Assembly (NCBI RefSeq): GCF_032340315.1
Contig: NZ_CP135436.1
Location: forward strand, 1-64,000
DNA from: Streptococcus sp. DTU_2020_1001019_1_SI_AUS_MUR_006
GTDB lineage: Bacteria > Bacillota > Bacilli > Lactobacillales > Streptococcaceae
Length of the DNA stretch: 64,000 bases
Reading direction: 5' to 3'
Shown in pieces: positions 9,722 through 19,007 of this stretch. Every line of letters begins with the position of its first letter. Within the stretch, counting starts at the first letter, position 1. Under the pieces are notes generated by a model that was given only the letters and a program-made list of their open reading frames with translations, was not told the origin of the DNA and did no database searches. The position numbers and the translations under genes are program-made.

Positions 9722-11079
9722 GGTCTTAGTTCTCCCATTCTAGTCATAGATTTAGCTTTGTTAATGGTTTCTTGGTATTCGTTTTGGGCGATAGAATCAT
9801 AAACAATTCCTGCTCCAGCCTGCACATAGGCTGTTTTATTTTTTAGAATCATGGTTCGAATTGCAATGGCAAAGTCCATATCTCCAGTTGCTGAAAGGTA
9901 GCCGATAGCTCCGGCATAAACGCCTCGCTTCTCTGTTTCCAACTCATAGATGCGTTTCATGGCCCGAATCTTAGGGGCCCCCGATACTGTTCCTGCCGGA
10001 AGAGTCGCCTTCAAGGCATCCATGGCAGTGAGTTCTGGTAACAAACGTCCTTTAACTACGCTGGTCAAATGCATGACATAGCGGAAAAGTTCCACTTCCA
10101 TATACTTGGTTACTTGGACACTTGCTGTTTCAGCAATTCTACCGATATCATTGCGTCCTAGGTCCACTAGCATTCGGTGTTCTGCCGTCTCCTTTTCATC
10201 AGAAAGTAGATTACTAGCTAATGCTGCATCTTCCTCGTCATTGGCACCTCTAGGTCCCGTACCGGCAATCGGATTGGTTGTTACAATGCCGTTTTTTACG
10301 GAAACCAAACTCTCAGGACTGGCACCGATGATTTGATAATCTCCAAAGTCATAAAAGTATAGGTAATTTGATGGATTTGTTACTCGGAGATTTCTGTAGA
10401 AGTCAAAAGGATTTCCAGTTACTTCTGCTGAGAAACGCTGACTGAGCACGCATTGGAACATATCTCCGTTACGAATCAAGTCGCGAGCTGTTTCTACCAT
10501 TTCTTCAAATTTCTGAGGAGCGATATGTGGTCTAAACTGAAGTGGAGAAAGGTCCAAATCTTCAAATTCATTTGATGCTGGGATTTTTAACTCCTCTAAA
10601 GCTTGATCCAAAGCCGCTTCTAGTTCTTCATTGCTTCGATCACTGTAAAGAGCATCCTCGATGATATGAATTTTTTCTTTCTTGTGGTCAAATACCATAT
10701 AACTCTCGTAAACAAAGAAATGCATATCTGGCGTCCCAATCGTATCCTCAGGAAGCTGGCCAATCTCTTCGTAAAGAGAAATCATGTCGTAACCAACAAA
10801 GCCAATCGCTCCACCACCAAAAGGTAGGTCTGAATGATGCTGACTCTTTTGTGTCACCTCATAAAGGAAATCCAATGGGTCACGATCAATCACTTGGCCA
10901 TTTTGATAAAGAACTCCATTCTCAAACTTAATCTCAAAAACTGGATTATAAGCCAAGATAGAAAATCGAGCATTTTCTTTTTCTCTTGGGATACTTTCAA
11001 GTATGACCTTGTGTTGTCCGTTCAAGCGCATATACGCCAAGATTGGTGATAAAACATCTCCATGAATGATTCGTTCCAT
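9718..11079 (-). CDS. trpE: Anthranilate synthase component I
   Basis: 453 residues from the ATG of MERIIHGD, chosen over an upstream TTG because AAAGGGA lies about 9 nt before this ATG. It has the chorismate-binding fold with CVLSQRF, SPESLVSV, GTGPRG and LVDLGRNDIGR motifs. The N-terminal ILESIP resembles the LLES tryptophan-feedback element. It is the first gene of trpEGDCFBA, about 440 nt downstream of the T-box terminator, with repeat-rich DNA in between. Confidence 0.95.
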   Translation of the reverse strand: MERIIHGDVLSPILAYMRLNGQHKVILESIPREKENARFSILAYNPVFEIKFENGVLYQNGQVIDRDPLDFLYEVTQKSQHHSDLPFGGGAIGFVGYDMISLYEEIGQLPEDTIGTPDMHFFVYESYMVFDHKKEKIHIIEDALYSDRSNEELEAALDQALEELKIPASNEFEDLDLSPLQFRPHIAPQKFEEMVETARDLIRNGDMFQCVLSQRFSAEVTGNPFDFYRNLRVTNPSNYLYFYDFGDYQIIGASPESLVSVKNGIVTTNPIAGTGPRGANDEEDAALASNLLSDEKETAEHRMLVDLGRNDIGRIAETASVQVTKYMEVELFRYVMHLTSVVKGRLLPELTAMDALKATLPAGTVSGAPKIRAMKRIYELETEKRGVYAGAIGYLSATGDMDFAIAIRTMILKNKTAYVQAGAGIVYDSIAQNEYQETINKAKSMTRMGELRP

Positions 11080-11139
11080 TGTAATTTCCCTTTCAGTCAA
11101 TAATTTATAGACTTTTAGTCTTAATTTCTTACCTTTTTC

Positions 11140-11345
11140 TATTTCCCTTAAATAGTGCGGACGGGAGCAACTTTCTCCGAAATTTCATCCCTAATTTTTG
11201 AGCTCCTCGCTCATTCATTTTTAGGCTCAGGCTAAAATAGTTCCCCGAACTATTTTACTCTCAAAAATTCCGTTCTAGAGAAGCATCTTTACTTCTCTAG
11301 AATACCACTATGGCGGGAAATAGCTGTTCAATGCTCACTTCGCTC
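11140..11345. other. Dyad-rich element in the trpE leader (possible terminator-like repeat)
   Basis: No gene. Several nested inverted repeats are visible: AAAATAGTT with AACTATTTT around CCCCG (about 11234-11256), TCTAGAGAAG with CTTCTCTAGA (about 11274-11301), and outer arms TTTTTGAG and CTCAAAAA. It may be a degenerate dispersed streptococcal repeat of the SPRITE type, but I cannot confirm the family. Confidence 0.4.
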
Positions 11346-11387
11346 GCAAATATTTTATAGAAATCTATCTAGTGATGAAGCATAATT

Positions 11388-11494
11388 TATAGTTAATTGA
11401 ACCTAGAATAGTACACTAAGGATTCTAAAACGTCTCTAGAAATTAATTTTACTTTCCTAATCTTTTTGTTCATATCTTATTTCAATCCACTATA
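11388..11494. repeat. RUP-type repeat (107 bp)
   Basis: Exactly 107 bp between TATAGTTAATTGAA and the inverse of TATAGTGGATTGAA, with TA at each end; size and imperfect terminal inverted repeats match the pneumococcal RUP element, thought to be mobilised in trans by an IS630-type transposase. A shorter relative lies at 34060-34148. It sits between the T-box terminator and trpE. Confidence 0.65.
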
Positions 11495-11521
11495 AAACTG
11501 ATAGCCATATCTACGAAAAAT

Positions 11522-11766
11522 ATATAAAAATCCCCACGCAAAATAACTTGCGTGAGGACGAAATTCGCGGTGCCACCTCAATTATAGGATTTCTCCTATC
11601 TCTCATTCCTGTCTCAGATAGCTCCTGTAACAGGTTGTGCGATAAAGGGCACTCCCTTGAGAATCATGTTTTCTTCTCTCAATTCAGATGGACCCAACCT
11701 TACAGCTTTCTCTGCTTGTTTTCAGCAACCACAAGCTCTCTGTGAGAGAAATCTCTGTATCTTTTC
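11522..11766 (-). ncRNA. T-box leader (tRNA-Trp) controlling trpE operon
   Basis: Reading the minus strand, an AGAGAGC...GGTTGCTG distal stem I region is followed by a TTGGG stretch giving a UGG (Trp) specifier at about 11694-11696. The T-box core AGGTGGCACCGCG lies near 11564-11576, and the terminator CCTCACGCAAG...TTGCGTGGGG with a T-run ends near 11524. The NCCA-pairing tetrad is UGGC. It begins only a few bases after the stop of the upstream trpB paralogue. Confidence 0.9.
11524..11557 (-). terminator. T-box regulated terminator upstream of trpE
   Basis: Arms CCTCACGCAA and TTGCGTGGGG followed by ATTTTTATA on the minus strand; the 5' arm would alternatively pair with the T-box core in the antiterminator. 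Confidence 0.85.
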
Positions 11767-11772
11767 CATCTT

Positions 11773-12951
11773 TTATTTTTTAGCTTCAAGGTAGTCTGCA
11801 ATAGCAGCTACGTCCTTGTCTCCACGACCAGAGACATTAATGATGATAATCTCATCTCTACTTAGTTTTGGTGCTCGTTTGACTGCTTCTGCGATAGCAT
11901 GGGAGCTTTCAATAGCTGGGATAATTCCTTCAGTCTTGCTAAGTAGAAGCAAGGCTTGAACAGCCTCTTCATCAGTCGCTGCAACATACTCTACACGACC
12001 AGAGTCTTTAAAGAAGGCGTGTTCTGGTCCAACCCCTGGATAGTCTAAACCAGCAGAGATAGAGTAAACAGGTGCAACATTTCCATCTTCACCAAAGACT
12101 GCATAGGTTTTCATTCCATCGACAATTCCTACACTACCCTTGGTCATTGTTGCCGCGTGTTTATCGGTATCTAAACCGTGACCAGCAGCTTCTACCCCAA
12201 CCAATTTAACTTCTTCATCAGCTACATACTGCGAGAAGGCACCGATGGCATTAGAACCACCACCCACACAGGCAATGACGTAGTCTGGCAAACGTCCTTC
12301 TTTTTCCAAGATTTGACGACGAGATTCTTCACTGATGACTTTTTGAAACTCATGGACAATGGTTGGATAAGGGTGAGGACCTACAGCTGAACCTAGAACA
12401 TAGAAAGCTTCAAGGTCATTCATCCAGGCTCCAAAAGCTGCATCAACCGCATCCTTCAGAGTACGTGTTCCTGTTTCAACTGCGTGAACGGTTGCTCCCA
12501 TCATCTCCATGCGGAAGACATTGAGACGTTGACGCTCCACATCTTCTGCCCCCATGTAGACATCACATGCCATACCAAATTTGGCTGCAGCAGCCGCAGT
12601 CGCAACGCCGTGCTGGCCAGCTCCTGTCTCAGCAATCACACGTTTTTTACCCATGCGTTTTGCTAGAAGGATTTGACCCAAAACATTATTAAGTTTGTGA
12701 GATCCAAGGTGATTCAGATCTTCGCGCTTGAGATAAATCTTAGCTCCACCTAGGTGCTCTGTCAAACTTTCTGCAAAATAGAGCGGTGTTTCGCGACCTG
12801 AATAATCCTTCAAGTAATGGCGAAACTCAGCTAAAAACTCTGGATCGTCCTTGTATTTTTCAAAAGTCACTTCCAATTCATCTAGCAAAACCTGAATTGG
12901 TTCTGGTACAAAACTACCACCAAATTGTCCAAAATATCCTTTAGTTGTCAT
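11773..12951 (-). CDS. Second tryptophan synthase beta chain paralogue
   Basis: 392-residue TrpB1-type protein, clearly homologous to but divergent from the operon TrpB. All catalytic features remain: PLP Lys86 in LGSHKLNN, Glu108 in [21 protein letters not shown] and SGRGDKD. It differs around the PLP Lys (LGSHKL versus TGAHKI) and lacks about 15 C-terminal residues. It lies between two Trp T-boxes, immediately upstream of the trpE T-box with no terminator between. It could use free or imported indole without TrpA, or form a second alpha-beta complex; the sequence does not say which. Confidence 0.9.
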   Translation of the reverse strand: MTTKGYFGQFGGSFVPEPIQVLLDELEVTFEKYKDDPEFLAEFRHYLKDYSGRETPLYFAESLTEHLGGAKIYLKREDLNHLGSHKLNNVLGQILLAKRMGKKRVIAETGAGQHGVATAAAAAKFGMACDVYMGAEDVERQRLNVFRMEMMGATVHAVETGTRTLKDAVDAAFGAWMNDLEAFYVLGSAVGPHPYPTIVHEFQKVISEESRRQILEKEGRLPDYVIACVGGGSNAIGAFSQYVADEEVKLVGVEAAGHGLDTDKHAATMTKGSVGIVDGMKTYAVFGEDGNVAPVYSISAGLDYPGVGPEHAFFKDSGRVEYVAATDEEAVQALLLLSKTEGIIPAIESSHAIAEAVKRAPKLSRDEIIIINVSGRGDKDVAAIADYLEAKK

Positions 12952-13106
12952 AAAATTTTCCTCCTTCTATATGAATCCGGCTTTTTATTTGCTTTTAGTA
13001 GTGAAATGGTCTGGGGGACCATTTCAGCCTTTACTAAAAGAACAAGTGAAACTTGAATATTACTCTCAGTTAACTCCCTAATAAAAGATAAACAAAATGA
13101 CGGATA
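12952..13106 (-). other. trpB-paralogue 5' UTR with a second hairpin
   Basis: Between the T-box terminator and the start codon. Nested arms CTTTTAGTA/TACTAAAAG and GAAATGGT/ACCATTTC form a hairpin at 12992-13040 with no T-run, so it is a stable RNA structure rather than a terminator. A CCTCC (GGAGG on the minus strand) precedes the ATG. Confidence 0.6.
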
Positions 13107-13145
13107 GAAAAAGCCCACACACGGAATATATTTCCATGTGAGGGC
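13107..13145 (-). terminator. T-box regulated terminator upstream of the trpB paralogue
   Basis: Arms GCCCTCACATGGAA and TTCCGTGTGTGGGC followed by TTTTTCT on the minus strand. Confidence 0.85.
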
Positions 13146-13345
13146 GTTTGTAACGCGGTACCACCTCATTTGTAAAGAGACTATCCCCTTTACATCTCTG
13201 CCTTGTCTATCAACAAGTTGCACTGTAAGGTGTGCCTACCGAATTTTCATTGTTTCAAATTCATTTTTTCAAATCAGCCCAATTTCACTACTTTCAACCA
13301 CCTGTTCACAGTAACCACAGGCTCCCTGAAGATCAAAAATAATTA
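13107..13345 (-). ncRNA. T-box leader (tRNA-Trp) controlling the trpB paralogue
   Basis: On the minus strand: AGGGAGCC...GGTTACTG stem I, a UGG specifier in ATTGGGCTG (around 13280), the T-box core AGGTGGTACCGCG (13154-13166), and a terminator of GCCCTCACA and TGTGTGGGC arms with TTTTT at 13107-13145. The tetrad is UGGU, unlike UGGC in the trpE T-box. Confidence 0.88.
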
Positions 13346-13366
13346 CTTTTCTGATTTGTTGAGTTA

Positions 13367-13395
13367 ATTATATGTTATTGTTTTTTCTTTGTCAA
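13367..13395 (-). promoter_or_regulatory. Consensus sigma-A promoter of the T-box/trpB-paralogue transcript
   Basis: -35 TTGACA (13390-13395) and -10 TATAAT (13367-13372) with exactly 17 bp between them. The predicted start near 13360 gives a leader of about 410 nt. No comparably good promoter is visible before the trpE T-box. Confidence 0.8.
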
Positions 13396-13444
13396 CCGTT
13401 TTCAACAATTTTTTACTAATTTTTTTAACTATTATTTAGCACTA

Positions 13445-14665
13445 TTATTTAGAACCTAGAACTTCTTCAGAAACTCTGACAAAAGTCTCAATGATATAAT
13501 CTACTTCTTCATCCGTTAATTTTGTATGAAGAGGAAGCGTAATTTCATTTTCAAAGAAGGCATAAGCCTTTGGATAATCTGCCATATCGAAACCAAGATT
13601 CTTATAGGCTGTCAAAAGTGGAAGTGGTTTGTAGTGAACGTTACTTGCGATTCCTGCCTTAGCCAATTCTTGAATGATTTGATTACGTTGTTCGAGACTA
13701 GCACCTTCTACATGGGTGATGTAAAGGTGACGACAAGATTCAACAGTATCTGTCTCATGAGCCAATGGATGGATAGGAGTTCCTGCAAATCCACGGTCAT
13801 AGCGAGTTACGATTTCTTTACGACGTTGAAGCAAGCCAGGATAACGGTCCAACTGTACCAAACCAAGCGAAGCCATGATATCAGTCATATTGCACTTGTA
13901 TGCGGGTGTTACGATATCGTATTCCCATGATCCTAGTTGCATCTTGGCAAGAGCATCTTTTGTTTGACCATGGAGGGAAAGGATTTGGAATTCCTTATAC
14001 ATTTCTTCATCATCAATCGCTGGATTGGCTTTCCAAGTGGCACTTCCTCCTTCTGCAGTTGTAAAATTCTTGACTGCGTGGAAAGAGAATGATGTGAAGT
14101 CTGCAATTGAACCGGCTGGTTGTCCCTTGTAGGTTGAACCCAAAGCGTGGGCACTATCAGAGACAATCACAATACGGTTAAAGGCCTTTTGCCACTTGCT
14201 AGCAGCTTTAAAGAGGTCACGTTTCTTCTCAACAACTTGGAACAAACGGTCATAGTCACAGATAATCCCTGCTAGTTCTACCGGGATGATGACTTTAGTC
14301 TTCTCAGTAATAGCTTGCTCAAGCTTGTCATAGTCCATTTCAAAGGTATCAGCTTGGATATCAACCATAACTGGTGTAGCACCTACGTGGGTGATGACAC
14401 TACATGATGCTGTGTAGGTCATAGCTGGAACGATAACTTCGTCACCAGGTCCTACTTCAAGCACGCGCAAGATCAATTCAAGAGCTGCTGTTGCAGAGTT
14501 GAGGCAGACTGTCTTAGGTGTCTGAGTATAGACAGATAGACAACGTTCTAATTCTTTTGTCTTTGGACCTGTTGTGATCCAACCAGAACGAAGGGTATCA
14601 GCTACTTCAGCAATTTCAGCTTCGGTAATATCGGGTGGTGAAAATGGAATATTATACTTTGTCAT
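13445..14665 (-). CDS. DegT/DnrJ/EryC1 sugar aminotransferase (AATGal synthesis)
   Basis: 406-residue PLP-dependent aminotransferase of nucleotide-sugar 4-keto groups. The PLP Lys lies in FSFHAVKNFTTAEGG near residue 198; VPAMTYTASCS near 80 and a SDSAHALGS Asp near 167 are typical. It is paired with a phosphoglycosyltransferase downstream. In pneumococcus the homologous pair is assigned to making and attaching the 2-acetamido-4-amino-trideoxygalactose that starts the teichoic acid repeat; by gene order that role is inferred here. Confidence 0.85.
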   Translation of the reverse strand: MTKYNIPFSPPDITEAEIAEVADTLRSGWITTGPKTKELERCLSVYTQTPKTVCLNSATAALELILRVLEVGPGDEVIVPAMTYTASCSVITHVGATPVMVDIQADTFEMDYDKLEQAITEKTKVIIPVELAGIICDYDRLFQVVEKKRDLFKAASKWQKAFNRIVIVSDSAHALGSTYKGQPAGSIADFTSFSFHAVKNFTTAEGGSATWKANPAIDDEEMYKEFQILSLHGQTKDALAKMQLGSWEYDIVTPAYKCNMTDIMASLGLVQLDRYPGLLQRRKEIVTRYDRGFAGTPIHPLAHETDTVESCRHLYITHVEGASLEQRNQIIQELAKAGIASNVHYKPLPLLTAYKNLGFDMADYPKAYAFFENEITLPLHTKLTDEEVDYIIETFVRVSEEVLGSK

Positions 14666-14704
14666 TGATTTACTCCTTTTACTGTATTCACTCTTGTGAC
14701 TACT

Positions 14705-15397
14705 TTATTTTAAAACTTCAACTACAGTCTGGAACATGATCTTGATATCTCCGAAGAAACTAAAATCACGTAGATAGGCTAGGTTAAAGTGCATTTTTTC
14801 TGGAAGGACTCTTTCCACATAAGCCTGATCAACTGTCATACCTTTTGTAGTCATTTGACTGATGATGGCATCCTCGTCCTTATAGTTAATGCTGGCAAGC
14901 GATGTAATCCCTGCAGGTAAGAGCAAGGTAGCCATCATTTCAGGGCTATACTGCTCTGTGTAGCGTGGTACTTCTGGGCGTGTTCCTACAAAGGACATCT
15001 CTCCTTTGAGGACATTAACCAGCTGAGGCAGTTCATCCAAACGCACACGTCGAATGAAATTTCCAACTTTTGTGATACGACTGTCATTTGCAGAAGTTAC
15101 TAGACTTCCTTTTTTATCAGCATCTGTCACCATAGTCCGGAATTTCCAAATCTTGAAATGATGGTTGTACTGGGTTACCCGCACTTGCTTGTAAATAACT
15201 GGACCCTTGCTATCTAGCTTGATCCAGATGCTTAGAATCAGAAATAAGGGGGAGGTCAAGATTAACAAGACTACGGCTAGAAACAAATCTAGACAACGCT
15301 TGAAAATCAATGAGCCTTTTCTTCTAGACACAAGCTGGTAGTATGGTTTTACCTCGCTCAATTGCATTTCTTGAGGTAGCTCCTCCCATTTCAGCAT
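14705..15397 (-). CDS. Undecaprenyl-phosphate sugar phosphotransferase (WcaJ/PglC type)
   Basis: 230 residues from MLKWEELP; this start is preferred because AGAGGAG lies 7 nt upstream. One reentrant or transmembrane helix near 38-60, then the conserved KFRTM (near 98), RRVRLDELPQL and FVGTRPEVP blocks of the bacterial sugar transferase family. It transfers a sugar phosphate onto the lipid carrier. Linked to the DegT aminotransferase, it is the probable first transferase of teichoic acid synthesis rather than a capsule gene, as no cps genes are near. Confidence 0.85.
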   Translation of the reverse strand: MLKWEELPQEMQLSEVKPYYQLVSRRKGSLIFKRCLDLFLAVVLLILTSPLFLILSIWIKLDSKGPVIYKQVRVTQYNHHFKIWKFRTMVTDADKKGSLVTSANDSRITKVGNFIRRVRLDELPQLVNVLKGEMSFVGTRPEVPRYTEQYSPEMMATLLLPAGITSLASINYKDEDAIISQMTTKGMTVDQAYVERVLPEKMHFNLAYLRDFSFFGDIKIMFQTVVEVLK

Positions 15398-15503
15398 GCA
15401 CATTCTCCTCTGTTTTTTATATATAATCTTTATTAACATTCTACATTATACCACAAAATGAAAGAGGCAGTGCAAGAAATCTGTGTTTTAAAGGAATTCT
15501 TCC

Positions 15504-17246
15504 CTAGGAAAGAGCCCCTGCCTGCAAACTATACATCTTGTGATAGGTTCCACCCAATGCTAGGAGTTCCTCGTGGGTTCCACTTTCGATGATACGTCCC
15601 TTATCAAGAACATAGATACAATTAGCATCTTGAATGGTAGAAAGGCGATGGGCGATGGCAATGGTTGTCCGACCTTGTCTCATCTTAGCTAGGGAATTTT
15701 GGACCAGAGCTTCTGTTTCAGAGTCGATATTGGCTGTCGCTTCATCCAAAATCAGGATTTTAGGTTGACTGGCAACAGTTCTAGCAAAAGCAAGAAGCTG
15801 ACGTTGACCAGTTGAAAAACTCGAACCACGCTCAGATACAGGAGCATCATAACCTAAAGGAAGATCTTGAATGAAAGAATCTGCATCGACAAATTCTGCT
15901 GCAGCCTTGACTTGGTCATCGCTGATATCTTGGTACATGGCGATATTGGACTTAATGGTCCCATGATAGAGGAAGGGATCCTGTAGAACCAAACCGATGT
16001 TTTTTCTCAGCCCCTCTTGACTATACTCTCGAATATCCACATTATCTAGGAGAACCCGACCTGACTGAAATTCATAAAAGCGCATGAGAACATTGATGAT
16101 AGAAGATTTTCCAGAGCCAGTATGCCCGACAAAGGCAATGGTTTCACCTTTATTGACAGTAAAAGAAATATCATCTAGAATTTGGTGTTTTCCATCATAA
16201 GAGAAGGACACATGTTCAAAGCGGATATTTCCTTCTTGAATCTCGGCTTGTCCATTTTCTTGGACCGGTTCATAGTTGGACTCATCGATCAGTGCAAAGA
16301 CACGACCTGCTGAAACCATGGATGTTTGAAGGGTAGAAAAGTTCTGTGTCACCTCGATGAGCGGATCAAAGAGACGATTGATATACTGGATAAAGGCATA
16401 CATAGTTCCTGCCGTTATTCCTAGATAAAGTCCGCGATAGCCAAAGTAAGCCATCAAAACTGCATAGCCCAACAGCTTCAACAAACTCATAGCTGGACGT
16501 AAAAAGAGAGAATCCAAGGCTACTGAACGGTTAGCGTAGACTAGGTGTTCCTGGTTTATCTCATCAAACTCTTCTTGCAGGCGTTTTTCTTGGTTAAAGG
16601 CTTGAATAATACGAATGCCTTCGATATTTTCTGCCAGCTTACTGTTAATATCTGACAGTAGACTTCTGGTTTTTTCAATGACCTTGACCGATTTTTTACG
16701 GTAGAGATTAACCAAAAGGAAAATCAAAGGTAGAAAGAGCAAGACTAAAGCAGTCAGACGATAGTCCAAAACTAACATGGTATAAAGGGTCGTCACGAAT
16801 ATAAAGACTGCCGAGATAAAGCTAGATAAGATTCCCGAAAACATATCACTGATAGTCTCGGTGTCATTTGTCAAACGAGAAACAATAGAACCTGCAGGAG
16901 TTTTATCGAAATAAGACATGCCTAGCTTCTCCATATTGGCAAAGGCATCACGTCGGATATCTCTAACGATGCTGTAGGACACGCGCGCAAAAAGGAGATT
17001 CCCCACATATTGGACAATAGTTTGAAGAATGTAGAGACCATAGTAAACTAGCAAAACTGTAACAGCAAGCTGATTGAGATTGTTTAGATACTGGTCGATA
17101 AAGTGAGAAGCTACCAGGGGGATAATGCTCTTAACAACAGTCGTCGCAAGGAGAAAAGCAAGTGCTAAAAAGGTGAGTAGACCATAAGGCTTGAGATAGG
17201 ACAACAAGCGTTTCAATACAGCCCATTGTGCTTGTTTATTGCGCAT
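15504..17246 (-). CDS. ABC exporter half-transporter, subunit with consensus Walker B
   Basis: 580 residues: six transmembrane helices (1-310) and an ATPase domain with Walker A GHTGSGKS, signature FSTGQRQL and Walker B ILILDEATANID. It overlaps the upstream partner by 11 nt. With the neighbouring subunit it forms a heterodimeric type IV exporter resembling LmrCD/BmrCD multidrug pumps: this subunit supplies the catalytic Glu but a non-canonical signature (STGQ instead of SGGQ). Substrate unknown. Confidence 0.85.
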   Translation of the reverse strand: MRNKQAQWAVLKRLLSYLKPYGLLTFLALAFLLATTVVKSIIPLVASHFIDQYLNNLNQLAVTVLLVYYGLYILQTIVQYVGNLLFARVSYSIVRDIRRDAFANMEKLGMSYFDKTPAGSIVSRLTNDTETISDMFSGILSSFISAVFIFVTTLYTMLVLDYRLTALVLLFLPLIFLLVNLYRKKSVKVIEKTRSLLSDINSKLAENIEGIRIIQAFNQEKRLQEEFDEINQEHLVYANRSVALDSLFLRPAMSLLKLLGYAVLMAYFGYRGLYLGITAGTMYAFIQYINRLFDPLIEVTQNFSTLQTSMVSAGRVFALIDESNYEPVQENGQAEIQEGNIRFEHVSFSYDGKHQILDDISFTVNKGETIAFVGHTGSGKSSIINVLMRFYEFQSGRVLLDNVDIREYSQEGLRKNIGLVLQDPFLYHGTIKSNIAMYQDISDDQVKAAAEFVDADSFIQDLPLGYDAPVSERGSSFSTGQRQLLAFARTVASQPKILILDEATANIDSETEALVQNSLAKMRQGRTTIAIAHRLSTIQDANCIYVLDKGRIIESGTHEELLALGGTYHKMYSLQAGALS

Positions 17247-18981
17247 CTTCTTCTCCTTTCATTTCTAACTGTTGAGACCGGTAGGTTTGTGCATACCAAC
17301 CATCCAAGGCAAGTAAGCCCTCGTGTGTCCCTCGCTCAATGATACGACCATCCTGCATGACCAAAATCAAATCCGCATGAACAACTGCACTGAGTCGATG
17401 GGCAGTGATAATGGTTGTCTTGTCCTTGCGAGTTTCCTTGAGATTATTGATAATAGCGAACTCTGTCTTGGCATCCACAGCTGACAAGGAATCATCTAAA
17501 ATCAGGATATCAGGATTTAAAATCATAGCCCGACTCATGGCCAGACGTTGCTTTTGTCCACCAGATAGACTGACACCTTTTTCACCAATAACCGTTTCAA
17601 ATCCCTGGGGCATGGCTTGAATATCTTGATAGACTTGAGCCAACTTGGTTGCTCCTTCTACTTTTGAGAAAGGCAGGTAAGGATTTCCAAAACGAATATT
17701 ATCTAGGATAGAGCTGGCAAAGAGAAATTGATCCTGTGGGACATATCCCATCAAACTACGCAAGTCAGCTAGTCGATAGTCACGAATATCATGTCCGTTC
17801 AGATAAATAGCTCCTTGGTCAACATCATACTCACGTAGGAGCAACTTAATCAAAGCTGTTTTCCCTGAACCAGTCTGACCAACCAAGCCCAGAGTTTGCC
17901 CTTTTTCAAGACTAAAGTAAATATCTCGCAGCGTCTCCTCGTCTTCAAAGGCGAAACTATCAATGGCATAGTCCAAACGCCCGTTTTCAATTCCGTCAAG
18001 TGGAGATTCTGGGTCTTTGACAGGTGATTTTTGAGACAAGAGACTCTCAATCCGTTGGTAGGAAACTTTTCCTCTCTGAGTGATATTAAAGAGGAAACCA
18101 ATGGCCATCAAAGGCCAGACCAACATATCCAAGTATGAGATAAAGGTGACCAGATTTCCGACAGTTACCTGTCCTGCTTGCACCATAAAGGCACCGACCA
18201 AGAGAGTTAAGGCATAGGAAGAACCAACAAAGAGCAAAACCATAGGGTCAAAGAGACTATCATATTTCATGGTTTGCAGATTCTTTTGGAAGGTCAAATC
18301 ATTAACTTCCTGGAAAGATGCCAATTCATCAGACTGATAGCCAAAGGACTTGGTTACCTTTATACCTGATACAGACTCCTGAACCTTATTATTAAGTTCA
18401 GAAAAGGCTGCTTGTGATTCTCCGAAAGCCTTATGGGTCTTTCTCCCCAGACGACTAGTCCCATAGGCCATAAACGGCAAAGGGAGAATGGCAACCAAGG
18501 TCATCTGCCAAGAAATGCTAAAGAGCATAGTCAAGAGAGTCACCAAGGCTGTGATAGAGGCATCCACTGCCATCATGACACCACCACCTGCTAAACGAGT
18601 CAGAGCATTGATATCATTGGTTGCGTGAGCCATCAAATCCCCAGTCCGATAACTCTGATAAAAAGCGGGAGACATCCTTGTAAAATGTTCAAATAGTCTT
18701 GAACGCATGATTTGTCCAAGTCGGTAGGAGGTCCCTAGGATATACATACGCCAAACGTAACGCAGATAATACATCCCGAAAGCTGCCAGCAGGAGATAAA
18801 AGAGATGGAGCAGGAGGTCATCTTGTGTTAATCGTCCCGAAGTAATGGCATCGATTACGCGCCCCATGACCATAGGTGGGATGAGGTTTAGTACAGAAAC
18901 CAAAACCAAAGCTACAATTCCAACTAGGTAACGGCGTTTTTCTAATTTAAAAAACCACCAGAGTTTTTGGATGATGGACAT
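17236..18981 (-). CDS. ABC exporter half-transporter, subunit with degenerate catalytic Glu
   Basis: 581 residues from MSIIQKLWW, chosen because AGAAAGGA lies just upstream; seven more in-frame residues exist. Six-helix membrane domain, Walker A GQTGSGKT, canonical signature LSGGQKQR, and Walker B ILILDDSLSAVD with Asp in place of the catalytic Glu. Together with the next gene this is the asymmetric one-active-site arrangement of heterodimeric exporters. Confidence 0.85.
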   Translation of the reverse strand: MSIIQKLWWFFKLEKRRYLVGIVALVLVSVLNLIPPMVMGRVIDAITSGRLTQDDLLLHLFYLLLAAFGMYYLRYVWRMYILGTSYRLGQIMRSRLFEHFTRMSPAFYQSYRTGDLMAHATNDINALTRLAGGGVMMAVDASITALVTLLTMLFSISWQMTLVAILPLPFMAYGTSRLGRKTHKAFGESQAAFSELNNKVQESVSGIKVTKSFGYQSDELASFQEVNDLTFQKNLQTMKYDSLFDPMVLLFVGSSYALTLLVGAFMVQAGQVTVGNLVTFISYLDMLVWPLMAIGFLFNITQRGKVSYQRIESLLSQKSPVKDPESPLDGIENGRLDYAIDSFAFEDEETLRDIYFSLEKGQTLGLVGQTGSGKTALIKLLLREYDVDQGAIYLNGHDIRDYRLADLRSLMGYVPQDQFLFASSILDNIRFGNPYLPFSKVEGATKLAQVYQDIQAMPQGFETVIGEKGVSLSGGQKQRLAMSRAMILNPDILILDDSLSAVDAKTEFAIINNLKETRKDKTTIITAHRLSAVVHADLILVMQDGRIIERGTHEGLLALDGWYAQTYRSQQLEMKGEEDAQ

Positions 18982-19007
18982 AAAATTCCTTTCTAATAAC
19001 AAATGGA

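Noticed and set aside
11548..11745. A plus-strand frame over the trpE T-box
   Set aside because: Antisense to a conserved RNA leader.
12948..13223. A 91-codon minus-strand frame in the T-box leader
   Set aside because: It runs through the T-box core and terminator; the RNA structure explains the sequence and no protein family is recognisable.
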